A stretch of DNA of 64,000 nt, taken from assembly GCF_900141875.1 (NCBI RefSeq), contig NZ_FQZE01000026.1:1-64000 (forward strand), given 5' to 3'. Below the pieces are notes generated by a model. The model had not been told where the DNA came from, did no database searches, and saw nothing but the letters and a program-made list of their open reading frames with translations. This document shows positions 8,478 through 17,449 of the stretch, in pieces. Numbering within the stretch: the stretch's first letter is position 1; the number at the start of each line of letters is the position of its first letter. The stretch comes from Tangfeifania diversioriginum. GTDB taxonomy: Bacteria > Bacteroidota > Bacteroidia > Bacteroidales > Prolixibacteraceae. The translations under genes and the position numbers were made by a program.

Positions 8478-8900
8478 ATGGGAAGAGTTTTAGCAATTGA
8501 CTACGGAAAAAAACGAGTTGGACTGGCTGTCACCGATCCGGCTCAAATAATCGCCAATAAATTAACCACAGTGGCAACCAACGAATTGTGGGATTTTTTG
8601 CAGAATTATTTCAGCAAAGAAACTGTTGACGAAGTGATAATTGGTTATCCGCGTCAGTTGAACAACCAACCTTCTGAAGCTGTTACTTACATCAATCCTT
8701 TCATTAAAAAATTTAAGCGGGAATATCCTGAAATGAACCTCGAATTGATGGATGAAAGGTTTACATCCAAGATGGCTTTTCAGACCATGATTGATGGAGG
8801 TGTAAGCAAAAAAGGAAGGAGAAACAAAGCAATGGTAGATGCTATTAGCGCCACCATTATTTTACAAAATTACATGGAGCAGAAAAGAAATTCCTTTTAA
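8478..8900 (+). CDS. ruvX: Holliday junction resolvase-like protein RuvX (YqgF)
   Basis: 140 residues, the standard RuvX size. RNase H-like fold with 'LAIDYGKKRVGLAVTD' at residues 5-20 (first catalytic Asp), 'EVIIGYPRQLN' near 53, 'LELMDERFTSK' near 93 and a C-terminal 'AMVDAISATIIL' with the last acidic residue. The family processes the 5' end of 16S pre-rRNA and is described as a putative Holliday junction resolvase. ATG 8478 is chosen because a TTG 21 bp upstream overlaps the promoter box. Followed by def 86 bp later in the same direction. Confidence 0.93.
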   Translation: MGRVLAIDYGKKRVGLAVTDPAQIIANKLTTVATNELWDFLQNYFSKETVDEVIIGYPRQLNNQPSEAVTYINPFIKKFKREYPEMNLELMDERFTSKMAFQTMIDGGVSKKGRRNKAMVDAISATIILQNYMEQKRNSF

Positions 8901-8986
8901 TTTGCAGAAAAAATGAAACGAGCCCACCTGATCAGCATAGTTGGGCGGGGCAATATCATACTTTGAAAATTAACAATTATAATTAC

Positions 8987-9544
8987 ATGAAATATCCGAT
9001 TACAGTATATGGCGACCCTTTACTCAGAAAAAAAGCAAAGCCAATTGAAAAGAAAACAGAAGAGCTTGACGAAATAATTGAAAATATGTGGGAAACCATG
9101 TATTATTCTGATGGGATTGGGCTTGCCGCTCCACAGGTAGGTAAATCAATTCGCCTGTTTTTGGTTGATGCTTCGTCAGCAGCCGACGAAGAACCTGAGC
9201 TGAAAGATTTTAAAAAAGTTTTTATCAATCCTGAAATTATTGAAACCGCTGGTGAGGAGTGGATAATGAACGAAGGATGCTTAAGCCTTCCGGAAATAAG
9301 AGAAGACGTAAAAAGAACCGATGTGGTGAGAATTAAATATTTGGATGAAAATTTCGAACCGCACGAAGAAGAATTCAGTGGTTTTGCCGGCAGGGTAATC
9401 CAGCATGAATACGATCACCTGGAAGGAATACTTTTTATTGATTATTTATCGCCACTACGAAAACGGCTTTTGAAGAGTAAATTACGTAATATTGCGATTG
9501 GAAAAGTGACTCCGCATTACCGGATAAATGTTCCTGTCCGGTAA
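8987..9544 (+). CDS. def: Peptide deformylase
   Basis: 185 residues. All three deformylase motifs are present: 'GIGLAAPQVG' near residue 44, 'EGCLSLP' near 96 and 'QHEYDHLEG' near 138, supplying the Cys and two His metal ligands and the catalytic Glu. The enzyme removes the formyl group from nascent N-terminal methionine. The start is ATG 8987; an in-frame TTG at 8963 would add eight Asn/Tyr-rich residues not expected in the family. The leader from 8964 (ttgaaaattaacaat) closely resembles that of the glycosyltransferase gene at 34290. Confidence 0.96.
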   Translation: MKYPITVYGDPLLRKKAKPIEKKTEELDEIIENMWETMYYSDGIGLAAPQVGKSIRLFLVDASSAADEEPELKDFKKVFINPEIIETAGEEWIMNEGCLSLPEIREDVKRTDVVRIKYLDENFEPHEEEFSGFAGRVIQHEYDHLEGILFIDYLSPLRKRLLKSKLRNIAIGKVTPHYRINVPVR

Positions 9545-9603
9545 AATAATTTGAACTTTTCCAATTTTTTCGTAATTTACTTCCCCTGACAACACCACAA
9601 AAA

Positions 9604-11631
9604 TTGGAAAAAACAATTCAGAAAATACCCTTTTTACGAATTGCAGTTGCTTTTGCAATTGGAATAGTTGCTCAATCCTTTATAAACATAGGATTTACTT
9701 TTGTTTTTCTGATTTCGTTGCTGGCATTACTGGCAGTTGTTTTGGGCCAGAAATTTTATAGCTACCGCATTGCTTCTTATTGGGGAGTAATGGTTCATTT
9801 TGTATTTGTGATTCTCGGAGTTCTCGTGGCCATGCAGTACAACCAAAAACCAATGATACCTGGTGAAGGTATTTTTAAGGCCACAATTGTTGAAATTCCT
9901 CAGGAAAAGCCCAACTCGTACCAAACGATCTTACATGTTGAAGAAGTTGGGGCAAATGATTCAATTTTTCAAACCAATGAAAAAATTATAACCTGGTTTG
10001 AAAAAGAGGAAAACGCAAAGCAGTTAATTCCAGGCCAACAAATCATTTTTAAAGGAAAACCGCAAATGGTTTCCAACAATAATAATCCTTTCGAATTTGA
10101 TTATAAACAGTATCTGGCCAAAAAAAAGATTTACAGGCAACTTTACCTGCCAGCTGAAAATTGGAAGAAAATAAACAGTGAGTCGTCATTTTCTTTACCG
10201 GTTTTTGCCGAACGCGTTCGCATGCAACTGCTTCAAATTTATAAAGAACAGGGGTTAGGCGAAAATGAGCTTCAAATTTTATCGGCACTTACTTTGGGCT
10301 ACAAACGCGGCCTCGACCCTGAAACCAAAAGAGTTTTTGCATCTGCCGGAGCCATGCATGTTCTGGCTGTTTCGGGGTTGCATGTGGGTATTGTATTTTT
10401 GGTGCTCAATTTTTTGCTGGGATTTTTACGTAAACAAAAAGTAGGGCGGATATTTTTTGTGCTGCTTACTATCAGTGTTTTGTGGTTCTTTGCTTTTCTA
10501 ACGGGGCTATCACCTTCGGTTACCCGGGCAGCAACAATGTTTTCTTTTGTAGTAATTGGAACCAACATCAGGCGGCAGGTAAACACTTACAATTCGCTGG
10601 CTGCCTCGGCTTTTTTGCTGTTGCTGATTAATCCCAATAATTTGTTCGAAGTCGGATTCCAACTCTCATACGCTGCTGTTTTTGGTATTGTTTTTTTGCA
10701 ACCCCGGCTCGAAAATTTGGTCACGTTCAAATATAAAATCATCCGGTACGCCTGGGCGCTTCTAACCGTTTCGGTGGCTGCCCAAATTGCAACTTTCCCG
10801 TTGTCGGTGTACTATTTCAATCAGTTTCCAACCTATTTCTGGATTTCAAATTTGTTTGTGATCCCTGCAGTAACCCTGTTAATTCCATTGGGCATCGCCA
10901 TGTTGGTGTTGCATGGAATCCCGGTAATTTCCCCGTTTATTTCTGAAACAATAAATTTTGTTATTGGGGGAATTTACAGCTTGCTTCAGTTTATCGAAAA
11001 TTTACCTTCCTCAATTATTGAATTTACTTTTTTGCCTCTTGAACTTGTATTTGTTGCCGGGTTTCTTTTGTCTGTTTTTGTGTTTATTGAAACAAAACGA
11101 AAGTTGTTTTTTAAACTGGCTCTTGTTAATGTTGTTTTGGTATTGTTCTCGGTATTTATATTCAAAATCAATAATTTGTCACGCAACGAATTAATTGTTT
11201 ATAATCAGCCGGATAATACGATTGTTCATCTGCTTTCAGGCCCAAAAAATTATGTGATTTCCGAAAAAGAACTTGAAGAGGATGGATTTTCAATGGGGAT
11301 GATCAAAAATCTGGTGTACAGAAATCGGCTCCGTTCTCCGGTCTTTTTAACACAACATCAAATTTTTGAGGATGAGCACCTCATGCTGAAAGATAATTTT
11401 ATCTGTTTTGAAGGGCGGGTTTTCCATATTGCTTCAGGCAATACCCCAAAACTACCTCGTGAGCTAACTCCTGATATAGTAATTGGCCCGGTAACCAGGC
11501 CGGGCCTTAATCAAAAAACATCAAGCAATCCATTATTGGTTTCCACCGCCCGGTTTCTTCCCGCGGAGGAATTCGAAAGCTTTAAGGTTTATTCTGTCAG
11601 GAAAAATGGTGCATACAGGGAAAAGTGGTAG
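9604..11631 (+). CDS. comEC: ComEC/Rec2-family DNA uptake channel, without metallo-beta-lactamase domain
   Basis: 675 residues with many membrane helices. An N-terminal DUF4131-like region with a periplasmic OB-type loop (about 80-200) is followed by the Competence domain carrying the family hallmark 'HVLAVSGLHVGIVF' near residue 257. ComEC forms the inner-membrane channel for single-stranded DNA in natural transformation. The C-terminal domain (~530-675) is soluble but has no HxHxDH motif, so the nuclease-like beta-lactamase domain is missing or degenerate, as in many Bacteroidota. Start is TTG 9604; the first in-frame ATG would remove two helices. No other competence genes are near. Confidence 0.9.
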   Translation: MEKTIQKIPFLRIAVAFAIGIVAQSFINIGFTFVFLISLLALLAVVLGQKFYSYRIASYWGVMVHFVFVILGVLVAMQYNQKPMIPGEGIFKATIVEIPQEKPNSYQTILHVEEVGANDSIFQTNEKIITWFEKEENAKQLIPGQQIIFKGKPQMVSNNNNPFEFDYKQYLAKKKIYRQLYLPAENWKKINSESSFSLPVFAERVRMQLLQIYKEQGLGENELQILSALTLGYKRGLDPETKRVFASAGAMHVLAVSGLHVGIVFLVLNFLLGFLRKQKVGRIFFVLLTISVLWFFAFLTGLSPSVTRAATMFSFVVIGTNIRRQVNTYNSLAASAFLLLLINPNNLFEVGFQLSYAAVFGIVFLQPRLENLVTFKYKIIRYAWALLTVSVAAQIATFPLSVYYFNQFPTYFWISNLFVIPAVTLLIPLGIAMLVLHGIPVISPFISETINFVIGGIYSLLQFIENLPSSIIEFTFLPLELVFVAGFLLSVFVFIETKRKLFFKLALVNVVLVLFSVFIFKINNLSRNELIVYNQPDNTIVHLLSGPKNYVISEKELEEDGFSMGMIKNLVYRNRLRSPVFLTQHQIFEDEHLMLKDNFICFEGRVFHIASGNTPKLPRELTPDIVIGPVTRPGLNQKTSSNPLLVSTARFLPAEEFESFKVYSVRKNGAYREKW

Positions 11632-11702
11632 ATTTGCACCGGTTCATACATTAAATGAATCTTTTTTGTACTGAAAAAACAGAAAGATTACTGGTAGTTC
11701 AT

Positions 11703-11734
11703 TTTGTATTCTTTTAATTTGTACCCTAATTTTG
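11703..11734 (+). promoter_or_regulatory. Promoter for trkA-trkH
   Basis: TTTG at 11703-11706, 20-nt spacer, TAATTTTG at 11727-11734: a full match to the Bacteroidota -33/-7 consensus. The ATG of trkA is 19 bp past the -7 box. One of the best promoter matches in the window. Confidence 0.7.
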
Positions 11735-11752
11735 AAATAAAGAAAGGTTAAA

Positions 11753-13087
11753 ATGAAAGTTGTAATTGCTGGTGCCGGAGAAGTTGGAACTCATTTGGCC
11801 CGAATGCTGAGCAGCGAAGAACATGATATTGTTTTAATGGACGATTCGGTGGAAAAACTTTCCATTGTTAGCAACGATGTTGATTTAATGACCGTTACCG
11901 GTTCAGCACATTCTTTTCATGATCTGAAAAACACCGGAATTGCAAAAGCTGACCTTTTCATTGCAGTAACCCCGTTTGAAGAAAGGAACGTCCTGGCCTG
12001 TTCAATGGCTTCATACCTTGGTGTCGGGCGTACAATTGCACGCATTAACAATTCGGAATACCTTATGGGCAGGTACCGTTCGAAGCTAAACAATCTGGGA
12101 ATTAATGAACTGATTTATCCCGAGAGTCTGGCTGCCAAAGAAATTGTGGCTTCGGTAAAACAAACCGGCACCCGGCAGTTAATTGAATTTTCAAATGGTA
12201 AATTATTGTTGCTCGGTGTTAAAGTCAGGCAGGATGCGCCAATTTTAAACAAAACATTTGAGGAGCTCGCACAGGAAAATGAACATATTCTGGTGGTAGC
12301 TATTAATCGCGAAAATGAAACCATTATACCAAGTGGAACCGATTTTATAAAAGATGGCGATATTGTATTTTTTATAACCACCCGCGATGAGCAAAAACGG
12401 ATTTTTGACCTGACCGCAAAAAAAACATTCGAGGTAAAAAATATACTGTTTCTCGGTGGCAGCCGAATTGCACAAAAAGCCATTGAAAAACTGGGCGACC
12501 AGTACAGGATTAAAGTGGTGGAAGAAAGTCACGAAAAGTGCCAGCAAGTTGCCGAAAAATATGCCAATGCATTGGTCATTAATGGCGATTGTCGCGATCT
12601 GAAACTCCTTAAAGATGAAGGCCTTGAAAAAATGGATGCAGTGGTAGCCACCACCGGTAATTCAGAAACAAATATTTTGGGCTGCCACCTTGCCAAATCC
12701 CTTGGCGTTCGGCGTACCATTGCCGAAGTTGAAAACCTGGCTTTTATGGGGCTTGCCGAAAATATGAACATCGGAAGTATTGTAAACAAAAAACTGATTG
12801 CAGCCAGCTATATTTATCGTTTTACGCTTAATGCAGCTATTTCGAAAGTAAAATGCCTGACCGCTTCCGATGCCGAAGTTTTTGAGTTTATTGCCAAACC
12901 TGGTGCGAGAATCACTCAGAAACTGGTGAAAGATCTTGGTTTCCCCGAAGAAGCAAAAATTGGAGGTATCATCAGGGGAGACGATGCTTTTATTGTACAT
13001 GGCGATTCGCAGGTTAAGGAAGCCGACAAAGTAGTTGTTTTTACACTTCCTTCGGGTATTAAAAAACTGGAGAAATTTTTTAAGTAA
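11753..13087 (+). CDS. trkA: Trk potassium uptake regulatory subunit TrkA
   Basis: 444 residues made of two tandem RCK units (TrkA_N + TrkA_C). The first NAD-binding motif is 'IAGAGEVGTHLARML' at residues ~4-18; the second unit starts near 225 with 'LFLGGSRIAQKAIEKL'. Acid residues at strand ends ('LMDDS') bind the ribose. Cytoplasmic ring that gates the TrkH channel in response to NAD(H)/ATP. trkH follows after 23 bp on the same strand, so the pair forms the complete uptake system. ATG start sits behind a strong promoter. Confidence 0.95.
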   Translation: MKVVIAGAGEVGTHLARMLSSEEHDIVLMDDSVEKLSIVSNDVDLMTVTGSAHSFHDLKNTGIAKADLFIAVTPFEERNVLACSMASYLGVGRTIARINNSEYLMGRYRSKLNNLGINELIYPESLAAKEIVASVKQTGTRQLIEFSNGKLLLLGVKVRQDAPILNKTFEELAQENEHILVVAINRENETIIPSGTDFIKDGDIVFFITTRDEQKRIFDLTAKKTFEVKNILFLGGSRIAQKAIEKLGDQYRIKVVEESHEKCQQVAEKYANALVINGDCRDLKLLKDEGLEKMDAVVATTGNSETNILGCHLAKSLGVRRTIAEVENLAFMGLAENMNIGSIVNKKLIAASYIYRFTLNAAISKVKCLTASDAEVFEFIAKPGARITQKLVKDLGFPEEAKIGGIIRGDDAFIVHGDSQVKEADKVVVFTLPSGIKKLEKFFK

Positions 13088-13110
13088 ATTCACCGGAAAG
13101 TCTAAACTAA

Positions 13111-14556
13111 ATGAACTTTAAAATCATTCTTCGGTTGCTTGGGTTTTTGCTTCTTGTGGAAGGGATTGCTATGGCGCTGGCCTTTTTTGTTGCTCTTATT
13201 TATGGCGGGTACGACCAAACAGCATTTTTAATTTCTTCCGGAATAGCCATTGGCCTCGGAACAACAATTGGCTTTTTAACCCGTAAAGCCAATAAGGATA
13301 TTGGCAAAAAAGAAGGTTACATTATCGTTTCATCGGTGTGGATTGTATTTTCTTTTTTTGGAAGTTTGCCTTATATTATCAGTGGTGCGATTCCCAATTT
13401 TACCAACGCTTTTTTCGAAACAATATCGGGTTTTACAACCACCGGTTCATCAATTTTAGCAGATATTGAAGCGCTGCCCCACGGAATTTTATTTTGGAGA
13501 AGTATTACCCAGTGGCTGGGAGGTATGGGAATTATCGTTTTGTCGCTGGCCATTTTACCGGTTTTCGGAATTGGTGGTATGCAGCTTTTTATGGCCGAAG
13601 TTCCCGGTCCAACCCCCGATAAAATCAGTCCGCGAATAAGGCAAACAGCCAAAACTTTATGGGTGATTTACTTGGGTTTTACCGTTAGCGAGATGCTGCT
13701 GCTTTGGTTGGGCGGAATGTCAATTTTCGATGCAGTTTGTCATTCATTTACTACCATGGCTACAGGAGGGTTTTCAACAAAACAGGCAAGTATTGCACAC
13801 TGGTCGTCACCATTTATACACTATGTTATTGTAATTTTTATGTTTTTTGCCGGTACCAATTTTACCCTTTCGTACATGGCAATTAACGGAAAGTTTAAAC
13901 ATGTTTTTAAAGATGAAGAGTTTAAATATTACGGCTTATTTGTACTGGGGTTTACGCTTATAATTTTTATCGGATTGCTTGTTTCTTCCCAAACAGGTGT
14001 CGAAGAATCCTTTCGGAATTCACTTTTTCAGGTTGTTTCAATTATTACGACCACCGGTTACGCAACTGCCGATTATTTAACCTGGGCGCCCATTCTTATT
14101 TTCATCATTTTCGGATTGTTCTTTTTTGGTGGTTCTGCAGGTTCAACAGGTGGTGGCATGAAAATTATGCGTATTGTTCTGCTGCTGAAAAACAGTTATT
14201 ATGAATTACGAAGAATAGTACATCCTCAGGCAATTATTCCGGTAAAATTTAATAACCACTCAGTAGATGCAAAAATAATTACTAACGTGCTGGCTTTCTT
14301 TATGTTTTACTTTGTAATTTTTGGTGCAAGTACGGTAATTTTCACAATCATTGAGCCCGATATCGAGTCGGCAATGGGAGCGGTTGCCACAAGCCTGGGA
14401 AACATTGGTCCCGGATTGGGAAACGTTGGGCCTGCAGAAAATTTTCTTCATGTAAAACCGGTGGGGAAATGGTTCCTGTCGTTTTTAATGTTGCTGGGCC
14501 GTTTGGAGCTGTTTACAGTTTTGGTGCTGTTTTCTCCTTCTTTCTGGAAAGAATAA
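13111..14556 (+). CDS. trkH: Trk potassium transporter membrane subunit TrkH
   Basis: 481 residues, polytopic. Four pore-loop repeats can be seen: 'ETISGFTTTGSSI' (~105), 'TTMATGGFSTK' (~213), 'TTTGYATADY' (~312) and 'SLGNIGPGLGNVGP' (~430). Each has the conserved Gly of the K+ selectivity filter. Imports K+ across the inner membrane together with TrkA encoded upstream. Its 3' end lies 2 bp from the convergent yciO-like gene. Confidence 0.95.
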   Translation: MNFKIILRLLGFLLLVEGIAMALAFFVALIYGGYDQTAFLISSGIAIGLGTTIGFLTRKANKDIGKKEGYIIVSSVWIVFSFFGSLPYIISGAIPNFTNAFFETISGFTTTGSSILADIEALPHGILFWRSITQWLGGMGIIVLSLAILPVFGIGGMQLFMAEVPGPTPDKISPRIRQTAKTLWVIYLGFTVSEMLLLWLGGMSIFDAVCHSFTTMATGGFSTKQASIAHWSSPFIHYVIVIFMFFAGTNFTLSYMAINGKFKHVFKDEEFKYYGLFVLGFTLIIFIGLLVSSQTGVEESFRNSLFQVVSIITTTGYATADYLTWAPILIFIIFGLFFFGGSAGSTGGGMKIMRIVLLLKNSYYELRRIVHPQAIIPVKFNNHSVDAKIITNVLAFFMFYFVIFGASTVIFTIIEPDIESAMGAVATSLGNIGPGLGNVGPAENFLHVKPVGKWFLSFLMLLGRLELFTVLVLFSPSFWKE

Positions 14557-14558
14557 AA

Positions 14559-15173
14559 TTAAAATTCAAGCTTTCCTTTTCCTTCACGCACAATTTTAAT
14601 TTCATCTGAAGTGCAGTCAACTATTGTGGAGGGTGTCAATTCTCCGGGGCCGCCATCAATTACAAGGTCAGCAAAATCTTTGTATTTTTCATAAATCAAT
14701 TCCGGATCGGTAGTATATTCCCGTATCTCATCTTCATCGCGTATAGAAGTGGAAAGAATAGGGTTTCCCAGTTCAAAAATAATGTCACGGATAATATTGT
14801 TATCGGGAATGCGAATGCCCACCGTTTTTTTCTTCCCTTTAAAATATTTGGGTACGTTGTTGTTGGCTTCAAGAATAAATGTAAACGGCCCCGGCAGATT
14901 TTTTTTGATGAGTTTAAAAACCGAATTGGAAATGGGGCGTGAATAATCCGATAGGTGACTTAAGTCGCTGCAAATGAATGAGAAGTTTGATTTCTCGATT
15001 TTAAGCCCTTTAAAACGGGCCACTTTTTCAACGGCTTTAGCGTTGGTTATGTCACAGCCCAATCCGTAAACCGTATCAGTTGGATAAATAATAATTCCAC
15101 CATCGCGTAAAACTTCTGTAACTTTACGAACTTCGCGCGGATTCGGATTTTCATTAAAGAGTCGTATTAACAT
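14559..15173 (-). CDS. YrdC/YciO-domain protein, YciO subgroup (L-threonylcarbamoyladenylate synthase-like)
   Basis: 204 residues. The Sua5/YrdC/YciO fold is clear from 'GGIIIYPTDTVYGLGCDI' near residue 25, 'PGPFTFILEAN' near 104 and 'KKTVGIRIPDN' near 122. The segment 'FICSDLSHLSDYS' near 72 is closer to E. coli YciO than to TsaC. TsaC makes threonylcarbamoyl-AMP for tRNA t6A37; the role of YciO is less certain. The start at 15173 (MLIRLF) is preferred over an upstream in-frame start that adds a non-conserved 28-residue extension across the divergent promoter region. Confidence 0.9.
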   Translation of the reverse strand: MLIRLFNENPNPREVRKVTEVLRDGGIIIYPTDTVYGLGCDITNAKAVEKVARFKGLKIEKSNFSFICSDLSHLSDYSRPISNSVFKLIKKNLPGPFTFILEANNNVPKYFKGKKKTVGIRIPDNNIIRDIIFELGNPILSTSIRDEDEIREYTTDPELIYEKYKDFADLVIDGGPGELTPSTIVDCTSDEIKIVREGKGKLEF

Positions 15174-15182
15174 AGCGAATTT

Positions 15183-15190
15183 TAATTTTG
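15183..15190 (+). promoter_or_regulatory. Possible promoter -7 box for mnmD
   Basis: TAATTTTG at 15183-15190 fits the -7 consensus in the divergent gap between yciO-like and mnmD genes. A start near 15197 would give a leader of about 50 nt. No convincing -33 element. Confidence 0.35.
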
Positions 15191-15245
15191 CCCGGTAAAA
15201 ATATAATTTTAGATTTATTTCCCGAAGTTTTACTAACGTGAAGTA

Positions 15246-15923
15246 ATGGAATATCAAATTAGAAAAACTGCCGATGGTTCATCAACGATATATCTTCCTG
15301 AAATGGATGAACAATATCACTCGTTAAATGGTGCAATAACTGAATCGGAACATGTATTCCTGAAAACGGGTTATTTACATCAATCTGCCAGCGAGCCGGT
15401 TGTCTTCGAGGTGGGCTTTGGAACCGGTTTAAACTGTTTGCTTACAGCGGTTTTGGCTCAAAAACAAAAACGATGTACCACGTATCTCACTGTTGAAAAA
15501 TATCCAGTTGATATGGAGTTGATTGAAAAACTTGATTATGGTGCACTTATTTCAGAAGAAGCTGACGCGTTGTTTCGAAAGATTCATGCCTGCAAATGGG
15601 ATGAGAAAGTTCAAATTTCTGAATATTTCCATATTGTTAAAATACAAAAGGATATAACAAAGGATAAACCGGAAATTGAACAACCGGCTAACGTCGTTTT
15701 TTTTGATGCATTTGGTCCCGACAAACAGCCCGAAATGTGGACACCTCAAATATTTGAACACTTGAATAAAATAATGGCCCCTCAGGGAGTTTTTGTTACC
15801 TACAGCGCAAAAGGGCAGGTTAGGAGAGACTTGTCAGCTGCAGGTTTCAGCATGGAACGATTGCCCGGACCGCCCGGAAAAAAAGAAATGTTACGCGGAA
15901 TAAAAGTGGACTCAGGCCTTTAA
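15246..15923 (+). CDS. mnmD: tRNA U34 mnm5s2U methyltransferase, stand-alone MnmD
   Basis: 225 residues, equal to the N-terminal half of E. coli MnmC. SAM-binding motif 'VFEVGFGTGLNCLL' at ~52-65, and 'VVFFDAFGPDKQPEMWT' near 150 is the DUF752/MnmD signature. Methylates 5-aminomethyl-2-thiouridine at the tRNA wobble position. The oxidoreductase half of MnmC is absent here, as in other bacteria with a separate MnmD. The C-terminus 'LPGPPGKKEMLRG' is characteristic. Start ATG 15246. Confidence 0.92.
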   Translation: MEYQIRKTADGSSTIYLPEMDEQYHSLNGAITESEHVFLKTGYLHQSASEPVVFEVGFGTGLNCLLTAVLAQKQKRCTTYLTVEKYPVDMELIEKLDYGALISEEADALFRKIHACKWDEKVQISEYFHIVKIQKDITKDKPEIEQPANVVFFDAFGPDKQPEMWTPQIFEHLNKIMAPQGVFVTYSAKGQVRRDLSAAGFSMERLPGPPGKKEMLRGIKVDSGL

Positions 15924-15975
15924 TTGCCAAAAAATTGAATTATCTTCGTCCACTCGAACCGAGAAAAATAGTAAA

Positions 15976-16587
15976 ATGACAGAAAAGAAATTAACAGGAG
16001 AACTCGATCGGTTTAGCTATGCGTTGGGTATGAGTGTGGCCTCAAATCTAATTCGATCGGGGGTAAAAAAAATCAATCCTGATTTATTCCTGCAGGCTAT
16101 AAACGATACATTTACAGGCGAAATGCCAAAAATGATGCCTGAAGAAGCAAACAAAATTTTAGAAGAATTTATGCAGAAAGCCAACCAGGGAGAGGCCAAA
16201 AATAACCTGGAAGAAGGGCTGAAATTTCTGGCTGAAAATAAGTCGGAAACTGGTGTTAACGAACTGCCCAGCGGATTGCAGTATAAAATTTTGGAAGAAG
16301 GAGATGGTGAATTACCTTCAACTGAAAGCGAGGTAAAATGCCATTACCACGGTACATTGATTGACGGCACTGTTTTCGACAGTTCTGTTGAACGCGGCGA
16401 ACCCGCTGTTTTTCCTGTAAATGCTGTTATTCCCGGTTGGGTAGAAGCATTGCAGATGATGCCGGAAGGCTCCAAATGGCGCCTTTTTGTACCTCCCGAG
16501 CTGGCTTACGGTGAGCAAGGTGCAGGCGGAGTAATTGGCCCCAACTCAACCTTGGTTTTCGATGTTGAATTATTAGAAATCGTTTAA
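15976..16587 (+). CDS. FKBP-type peptidyl-prolyl isomerase, cytoplasmic (FklB-like)
   Basis: 203 residues. N-terminal helical dimerisation domain (residues 8-75, 'DRFSYALGMSVASNLI') and C-terminal FKBP domain (about 95-203) with '[18 protein letters not shown]', 'VIPGWVEALQMMPEGSKW' and 'LAYGEQGAGGVIGPNSTL'. This is the FklB/FkpA layout. No signal peptide, so cytoplasmic. Catalyses cis-trans isomerisation of Xaa-Pro bonds and acts as a folding helper. The next gene is a lipoprotein paralogue starting 15 bp later; the FKBP domains are nearly the same at protein and DNA level, showing tandem duplication. Confidence 0.95.
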   Translation: MTEKKLTGELDRFSYALGMSVASNLIRSGVKKINPDLFLQAINDTFTGEMPKMMPEEANKILEEFMQKANQGEAKNNLEEGLKFLAENKSETGVNELPSGLQYKILEEGDGELPSTESEVKCHYHGTLIDGTVFDSSVERGEPAVFPVNAVIPGWVEALQMMPEGSKWRLFVPPELAYGEQGAGGVIGPNSTLVFDVELLEIV

Positions 16588-16602
16588 ATAGAATTTTTAG
16601 TT

Positions 16603-17373
16603 ATGAGGAACAGTATTATTTATTTATCAGCAGTTGTGTTGGTAATTGTTGGCATGAGTTGCCAGCAAAATGGCGGAGTTGGCGAAGTTAAACTTGAAAC
16701 ACAAGCCGACTCAGCAGGTTATGCAATTGGAATTTTGGTTGGAAATAACAATAAAGAACAAGTGGGGAACGCTCCCGGCGGCAGTGAGTTAAACATGGAC
16801 GCTATGGTTTCTGGTTTTGCACAGGCTGCGCTCGATCAGGAGTTGCAAATAACCCCCGAAGAAGCCGATAAGATTGTAAGAGATTTTTTTACAGCTGCCG
16901 GCGAAAGACAAGGACAGGCAAATCTTGAAGAAGGAAATGCTTTTCTCGAAGAAAATAAAGCCAGGGATGAAGTTAGTGTGACTGAAAGCGGATTGCAGTA
17001 CGAAGTAATCGAAGAAGGTGACGGACCAACACCTTCTGCTACCGACAGGGTGCGGGTACACTACCACGGTACACTTTTAGACGGTACAGTATTCGATAGT
17101 TCAGTTGAACGTGGCGAACCGGCAGTATTTGGTGTAAACCAGGTAATTCCAGGTTGGACAGAAGCACTGCAACTGATGCCGGTGGGCTCAAAATGGAAAA
17201 TTTATCTTCCTTCTGATTTAGCCTATGGCGAACGCGGAGCAGGTGCAGATATTGGCCCGAATTCAACCCTTATTTTTGAGGTTGAACTGCTCGAAATACT
17301 GGATGAAGAGCAAGTACAGCAACAACGCCAGCAGCAGCAAATTCAACAGCAGATGCAACAGCAAATGCGATAA
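16603..17373 (+). CDS. FKBP-type peptidyl-prolyl isomerase, lipoprotein (FkpA-like)
   Basis: 256 residues with a lipoprotein signal peptide ('VIVGMSC', Cys20). The mature part repeats the architecture of the upstream paralogue: helical N-domain (~35-115) and FKBP domain (~130-230) with '[18 protein letters not shown]' and '[18 protein letters not shown]'. A Gln-rich tail (about 235-255, '[17 protein letters not shown]') is unique to this copy. It would work in the periplasm or at the outer membrane on exported proteins. Same operon as the cytoplasmic FKBP, ended by the terminator at 17401. Confidence 0.94.
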   Translation: MRNSIIYLSAVVLVIVGMSCQQNGGVGEVKLETQADSAGYAIGILVGNNNKEQVGNAPGGSELNMDAMVSGFAQAALDQELQITPEEADKIVRDFFTAAGERQGQANLEEGNAFLEENKARDEVSVTESGLQYEVIEEGDGPTPSATDRVRVHYHGTLLDGTVFDSSVERGEPAVFGVNQVIPGWTEALQLMPVGSKWKIYLPSDLAYGERGAGADIGPNSTLIFEVELLEILDEEQVQQQRQQQQIQQQMQQQMR

Positions 17374-17400
17374 CTGAAGTAAAACAATTTTTTATAAAAT

Positions 17401-17438
17401 ACCCTTTGCAAGTTTTCCTGCAAAGGGTTTCTTTTTTT
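17401..17438 (+). terminator. Terminator after the FKBP operon
   Basis: Perfect 10-bp stem accctttgca (17401-17410) / tgcaaagggt (17419-17428) with an 8-base loop, then ttctttttttt. Ends the FKBP pair. Confidence 0.9.
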
Positions 17439-17446
17439 ATTTTTGC
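17439..17446 (+). promoter_or_regulatory. Promoter-like -7 box next to the DUF3127 start
   Basis: TATTTTTG at 17439-17446 matches TAnnTTTG but lies only 3 nt before the ATG at 17450. If used, the transcript would start at or inside the start codon, so it may be a chance match in the terminator T tract. Confidence 0.25.
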
Positions 17447-17449
17447 CGT

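Noticed and set aside
8913-8966. Small 17-codon frame MKRAHLIS... before def, and a similar MKRA frame at 34197
   Set aside because: Too short, only four shared residues, and the two stop at different places; coincidence is likely.
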